From assembly GCA_018389105.1 (NCBI GenBank), contig JACATO010000980.1, positions 310,001 to 374,000 of the forward strand: a stretch of DNA of 64,000 bases. The letters run 5' to 3'. Source of the DNA: Nautilus pompilius. Taxonomy: Eukaryota > Mollusca > Cephalopoda > Nautilida > Nautilidae. The translations under genes and the position numbers were made by a program. This document shows, piece after piece, positions 59,146 through 64,000 of the stretch. The notes below the pieces were generated by a model, which had not been told where the DNA came from, did not search any database, and saw nothing but the letters and a program-made list of their open reading frames with translations. The first letter of the stretch is position 1; each line of letters opens with the position of its first letter.

Positions 59146-62100
59146 TTAGCATCAAACGATGTTGTTACAAATATATTCGAGTAAAATTTAAATGCACTGT
59201 ACTATTTTCAGAAGAATAAAATAAATACTTTTTTCAAGTTATTAGAAACTTTTATAGAGAAAATGGATTTTTTAGCATAGAATATGGTGCCCTTTTCTTA
59301 TATTTTGATTCTTTTGTAAATTATTCCAATGTTCCGCGGATGACGATATGATTTTATTATGAAACCTCTGATCACAATTTTCTAATGTTAGATGTTTCGT
59401 ATTGGAAGGAGTGATATTGGACATGGATTTTCATATTAAAAATGCTTAGGCTTGTCAAAAATAAAACCGCTAATTTTTATGCCAGGAGAGTTTCTTCAAA
59501 GTCATCATCTGCACTCCCACCATCTGAGAGGAAAGATTCTCATATGACATTAAATATTTACATTTTGATCAGATGATACAGTTTAGATTAGGCTAAATCT
59601 GCAAAACGTTTTGCATAGAAGTAATGTTCTTACAACTCTCTAAACTGTTAAATGCGAGATACACTGAACTTTCAATGTCCAACTTTTCTCTATCGATCTT
59701 AGAATGAATGCGAATAAGGACTGCAGCACTTTTATTGATACATTGTGGTGGAAGTCGTTATGTTGAAAATGGCTGATTAAGACCCGGTTTTAAAGGTGTC
59801 GGTTATGAAGTTTACAAAGTTGATGTGGATTAGCTGGAAAGGAAGCAACTTCCATAGGATCGTACATCTTTCAGTCCTATCTATTTTTGGTATAATTTTT
59901 CTTTAATTCTGCATAAAATATTAGAAAAATGAATGTACTGTTCATCTATTCCATAATTATCTGTAAGAAAGTGGTCCCGCTGCTGTTCGTGCTTGGAACA
60001 ATTACTTGGAAAGGTCCTGCATCACTTTGGGCCTTATTTTAGCACATATTTCCCTAATTCGATCGCAAGGGTTGACCTCATAAGTGGGGATACTATTTTA
60101 GTTGAACTGTTTATGACTGGAAAAAAAAAAGGTGATTCCGTCCAGGTAATTTTCTCATTGACTGATAAACAAGTATCTACCCTTTCTCGTTATTTGCTCT
60201 AAGTGAAGAACTTCGTACACTATACTCATAAACTACGTGTGAGCATACGCTAGTAGGGTGTTCAAAGTTTATAAATTGGTTTCTTTAATATAATTAGCGG
60301 AAGCACCCTGGTGCCAGCCAAATGTTCGTCACACATGGCTAGCCGTTGTTTGTTCGATTACTGTTGTTTTAGCTACTCACTATGTAACATAAATAATTCA
60401 ACCGTGATATCTTGTTCTGCCTAACTAATTGCCATACACGGTGCCAAAGAGATTTAAATGAAGTGTCTTAGTCTGTCAGCATTTAAACCATAGCTGCAGC
60501 TTTAATTTTGTAGACTCTCGGTATCTTATTTCTCTCGATGACCCTTCACAAATGGAGAGAATATAAGGATCGAAATGCATGAACATTTGAAAGCGCTAGT
60601 TATGCTAGTTGCAGAATGTCTGATTCCAATCTAGGTATGACAAACACACAAAAAATCATTCTTGTACGGACGGCCAGTAACCACACATGGAGAATGATGG
60701 TCATCTGTAACAACTGGTAATTCGTGGGGAGGAAGATGTAGAGATGACTGTAAGTGGGTGCAAAGATCTCTTCAATTATGCGTTAAAACAGAGCTCTAGA
60801 TACGTTGTGTTGGTGATGACTGGAAACGTGCAGGTGTCCTAATACCTGGTAACCACTGAACATACCACGTGGATACCCGAACAGCAACTAGGGAGCACTG
60901 ACTGAGTGTAAGCCGGTCTTGGCGGATCATCACCGAACTAGCCCCTGCCGGACTAAGTGTGAGGTGTATTCCCATAATGTGAAAGCAAGCATCTGTTGTC
61001 TTTTCCAGTGGAAACCCGTTCTGTACCATTTTGGTATTGTTCCAGGGTCTCGAAGGTGGTAGGTGCCTTATTTACGGCATTTTCCTGATTGTGGAGAGGT
61101 CCAAGAACCCTCACAATAAATAACCTGTAATAGATACTGGACGGTGACTTACCTCTCATGTTGACCTGTGGTGCAAATACACAAAGAAAAGTTAAAACTG
61201 TTGACAGACAAATCGGAAAATGCAGAGCCAATCAATGCCCATAGTATAAACTGGTGTTAATATGGACACAGTTTTGTCCATATTTGAAGCTTTTTAAGAT
61301 TTCTTCAATTAAAACTTAACAGCAGACCGAACCTCTTTTCTAAGTCAGAAGCGGTAAGCCAGCACACTCAGCTTAGACTGGATTTGGCATCTTGACTTAT
61401 TGATAATTACTGGCAGCATGATTTCACTCCACCACAGGTATGTACTGCCTTCATGGTGGACACGTGATAGCCCAAATTTATTCAAGGCAGTAGATGGTGT
61501 CTCTCCTTTTTTTATCATGAAAAATAGTTGGAGACAAGGAATCAAATTAAATTGGAATTTGTGAAGGTGGAATTTTGTGTGAAGATATTTTTTTAAAATC
61601 CAGCTGTGATTTTTATAATTGTGTTGGAAAACTTCAAGTTGCCAAGAGTAACACATTTAAACAAGTTGTAGGAAGCAGCATTTATTATTGTGATGTGGTA
61701 AATTATAAAAATGGTTTGGGACACGACTTTGGAGTACACCCCAGGACATTTTCCTGTTTTGTGATCTTTGCCTGTATTTCATTAAATTAAAACGCAATCA
61801 TAAATAAGGCAGAGTCAAAATTTACACCCCCTTTCCCTTTTGCTGTTTTGTATGGATGGAAGCGTGCAACAGGCTTAATGGAGTGGGATCTCTGCTGGTC
61901 AGTTTATATACTGATATTACGGAAGTGACTGGCTGCCCCGTGTTAAGTTGCGACGAGCAGATGGCATGCCAAAAATTGTACTACTACAAGTAAATTGCAA
62001 TATGATCCTCATTTTAATTTTTTTAAAAAAATCCTTAAAAAGTTCTCTTATATTTCAGTTGCTTGTTGGTAGTAACATTTGTAGAATGGTTTATGAAATT

Positions 62101-62939
62101 ACGAAGCTCAGAAAATCCAACTGTTGTTAATGTTAAATTGTGTTTTGGAATCTGCTGCACAAATTGAAAATCAAACTCCACAGAGCAAATTTTCCTGCAT
62201 GGACATTGGCAACAAATATTAATAAATAGAAAATCTCTTTTGAAAGTTTAGAACTAGATTGCTGCCTGTATCATTTAGTATATATCTGCTTGACTGTATA
62301 TTTCACCAAACTGATATTTGGAGAGTATTTTCAGTTTGTGACTTCATATCTTTCATACTTCAAATAAAAACACTTTTGGATCAAGTCTGCTATTTGTTTT
62401 CTCAAATTCTTATCATCTCTGGAGATAAATTTCAATAATGACCTAAAAAACATTCTTTGGTAAAATATTCTGATCTACTCCAATTATTGTCAGTCATTAG
62501 ATCTTCCAATGAAATGAACCCACTTCTGCAACTGCTGAAGAAAACCAAACACTTGAGTGAGAGCTCATTAAATATTAATGTCCTAAACACTCATTTTAGA
62601 GCATTGAATGATGCAAATGATTCATGCTGTACCCCCAGATTTAGCTTTGCTAAACCCAATCAATATAGCATCAGTTGACAAAATACATGAGGTGGTTAGT
62701 CTAGTTACATCATATGGGACTAATTAATCTTGGTGCAGTTGTATGTTACTGGAGAAGAGAACATTTACAAGAGGGGAACACCACAAGAAATATATAAAAG
62801 CAAGCTCTAAACAAAAAGCTAATTCCTGTACTCTAAAGCCCATGTTTGAGAACAAACAACTAGAATTTTTCAGAAGGTAAAAATGGAGGAAAGCAATTTT
62901 TAAATGTTTTATATTCATCCAGTCCTGTTAAGACTATAA
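59146..62939. other. Mostly non-coding, with a GC-richer patch at 60590-61250
   Basis: No gene I can support. The patch at 60590-61250 retains CpG and has several overlapping - strand frames (for example TFETLEQYQNGTERVSTGKD) that I do not recognise. On the - strand, TTTGCACCACAG followed 13 bases later by AG/GTAAGTC (about 61155-61170) makes a formally perfect micro-exon, but nothing else supports it. The open frame at 59993-60202 ends near a CCAG/GTAATT donor and is also unassigned. Confidence 0.35.
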
Positions 62940-63637
62940 TTGCTCGATAAATTTGTGAAATTCTTAAATTTTGATAATGCATGGGAAAAAAAAAAATTTT
63001 TTAGTGATGAGAAATTGGTTAGCATAGTTGCATTGGCAAGTTCATCTAGTCAAAGAATAATTCATGAATCATCATCATTTGTTGTTGTCAAACGTTGGCT
63101 GGATGATGTAGATGAACACATGTATGTGACTAAAAAAAAAGGAAAACTGGTTCTTTATGGAGGTGGTAAAAATTTAATAGAAAGCTTGCATATGACTGAC
63201 TGACTTGGGGCTGTTTTCCCTGACACCGAATTGGTCCATTTACAAAACTGAGGGAACTTTAAAAAGCAACGGATATTTGCACATCTTGAGAAATGTCCTT
63301 GAACCATATGCTGCTGAGAATTTGCCCTTGACTTGGATCTTCCAGCAGCACAATGTGCCTATTTACACTGAATATCGTTAAGCATTGGTTCCAAACCATG
63401 AAAACCTCTCTTCTCGAATGGCCTCCTCAGTCTCTGGATTTAAATCCAATAGAGAACATGCGGAATACACTAGGTAGCGGGATTAGAGCTTCAAAGCTGG
63501 TGAAATTGAGTGAGTTGTATAAAAATATCAAAGAATTATGGGGTAAAATTATGGTTGACTATTGCATCAAGCTCATCAATTCAATGCCCTCATGCTGTCG
63601 TACTGTGATCAGCAATTTCAGGTATCCTATCAAATAA
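62940..63637 (+). pseudogene. Tc1/Tc3-like transposase remnant
   Basis: In order on the + strand: WEKKKFFSDEKLVSI (W-KV-FSDEK, first catalytic D), then a GGGKNL then TDWGCF piece matching GGGS-MVWGCF. A decayed middle follows. MKTSLLEWPPQSLDLNPIEN carries the third catalytic residue E, and LINSMPSCCRTVISNFRYPI ends the protein. The second catalytic D region (about 63335-63360, SSSTMCLFTL in place of QQDNAPIHTA) is present only in a shifted frame. At least three frame breaks and an upstream stop. The family differs from the 22571 Tc1. It ends 105 bp before a preserved terminal repeat at 63741. Confidence 0.78.
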
Positions 63638-63714
63638 TAGAATGTATTTAATGATTTGGTTGTCAAGAAAGTGCCCTACTTTGCAAATATCCATTGTCTA
63701 GATTAAATCATGAA

Positions 63715-63741
63715 ATCCGCTTAATAATTTTGCTGCCACTG
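63715..63741 (+). repeat. Right terminal end of the Tc1-like remnant
   Basis: Reverse complement reads CAGTGGCAGCAAAATTATTA and TA follows at 63742-63743. This is a normal Tc1-type terminus downstream of the transposase remnant. The matching left end was not found. Confidence 0.7.
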
Positions 63742-63743
63742 TA

Positions 63744-64000
63744 TATGATAAATACCTAACATGGCAGGTTTATGTGGCAAGAATTTATGATATCACAAAA
63801 TGTGAAATCTATTGGTCAACAAAGTTACTGAATTACACTAATACACAAAATCACAGAAAAGCAAAGAAGTTGCTCCTAATATCAGAGAAAGGCAGACAGA
63901 AACCCATCCTATGCTCCAAAGATTTGCTAAACTTACCAGAGACTTTTGTTCATCAGGCAAAATATCACCCAGTTCATAATAGATACCTTTGTATTCATGA
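63744..64000. other. Non-coding edge
   Basis: No gene that I can support before the window ends. Confidence 0.5.

Noticed and set aside
61155-61170. A 13-base micro-exon on the - strand with a perfect acceptor and donor.
   Set aside because: Sites of this quality occur by chance in 64 kb, and no flanking coding exon is recognisable.
1-64000. Retroviruses, LTR elements, Polintons, CRISPR arrays, prokaryotic operons, rRNA or tRNA genes.
   Set aside because: No long terminal repeats, capsid, envelope or retroviral polymerase motifs, spacer arrays or intact RNA genes were recognised.

Overview
The window looks like a stretch of an AT-rich metazoan genome: long non-coding tracts, GT-AG style exon candidates far apart, a tRNA-derived SINE, an RNase H-bearing LINE tail and, above all, cut-and-paste DNA transposons of the Tc1, mariner, pogo/Tigger and hAT groups. 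There are no operons, no prokaryote-like gene packing, no recognisable rRNA or tRNA gene and no recognisable retrovirus, LTR element or Polinton. The lineage is not fixed by the sequence. The Tc1 and GVQW3-related mariner families are shared by fishes, cyclostomes and marine invertebrates such as cephalopods, so I leave it at 'aquatic metazoan, probably'.

Layout. 1-720 is CpG-rich and may be the edge of a promoter region. 4020-8750 is a 4.7 kb, strongly A-rich, degenerate minisatellite with a unit of about 40 bp. 9158-9900 is an internally deleted ZMYM-type hAT with an 8-bp target duplication. 10709-12615 is a GC-rich pogo/Tigger (Jerky/CENP-B class) element with a decayed transposase. 12945-13028 is the best candidate host exon. 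17128-17570 is a hAT MITE. 20579-21902 is an internally deleted hAT. 22571-27750 is a nested and rearranged Tc1/mariner complex. 30517-31017 is another hAT-type MITE. About 32130-32640 is a Tc1 remnant. 33594-34766 is a third mariner. 37667-40760 is a nearly complete ZBED5-like hAT with an exact 8-bp target duplication. 46795-47240 is a LINE 3' end. 49473-50310 is a hAT remnant. 52489-53178 is a GC-rich TIR element. 56094-56318 is a SINE. 58726-59145 is a 69-70 bp tandem array. 62940-63741 is a Tc1-like remnant running to a preserved terminal repeat.

The most informative structure is at 22571-27750. A mariner sits in the right terminal repeat of a Tc1. The missing outer 83 bp of that repeat lies 1.3 kb away, in opposite orientation, directly against a second, inverted mariner. 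The junction bases fit exactly, so the 25257-26611 interval appears to have been inverted by recombination between the two mariners.

Host coding content is sparse and uncertain. Exon-like segments at 12945-13028, 20036-20115, 28596-28663, 30086-30173 and 48464-48604 (all + strand) have open frames bounded by splice-like signals, but I recognise none of the proteins and not all phases fit together. All transposase genes here are broken.
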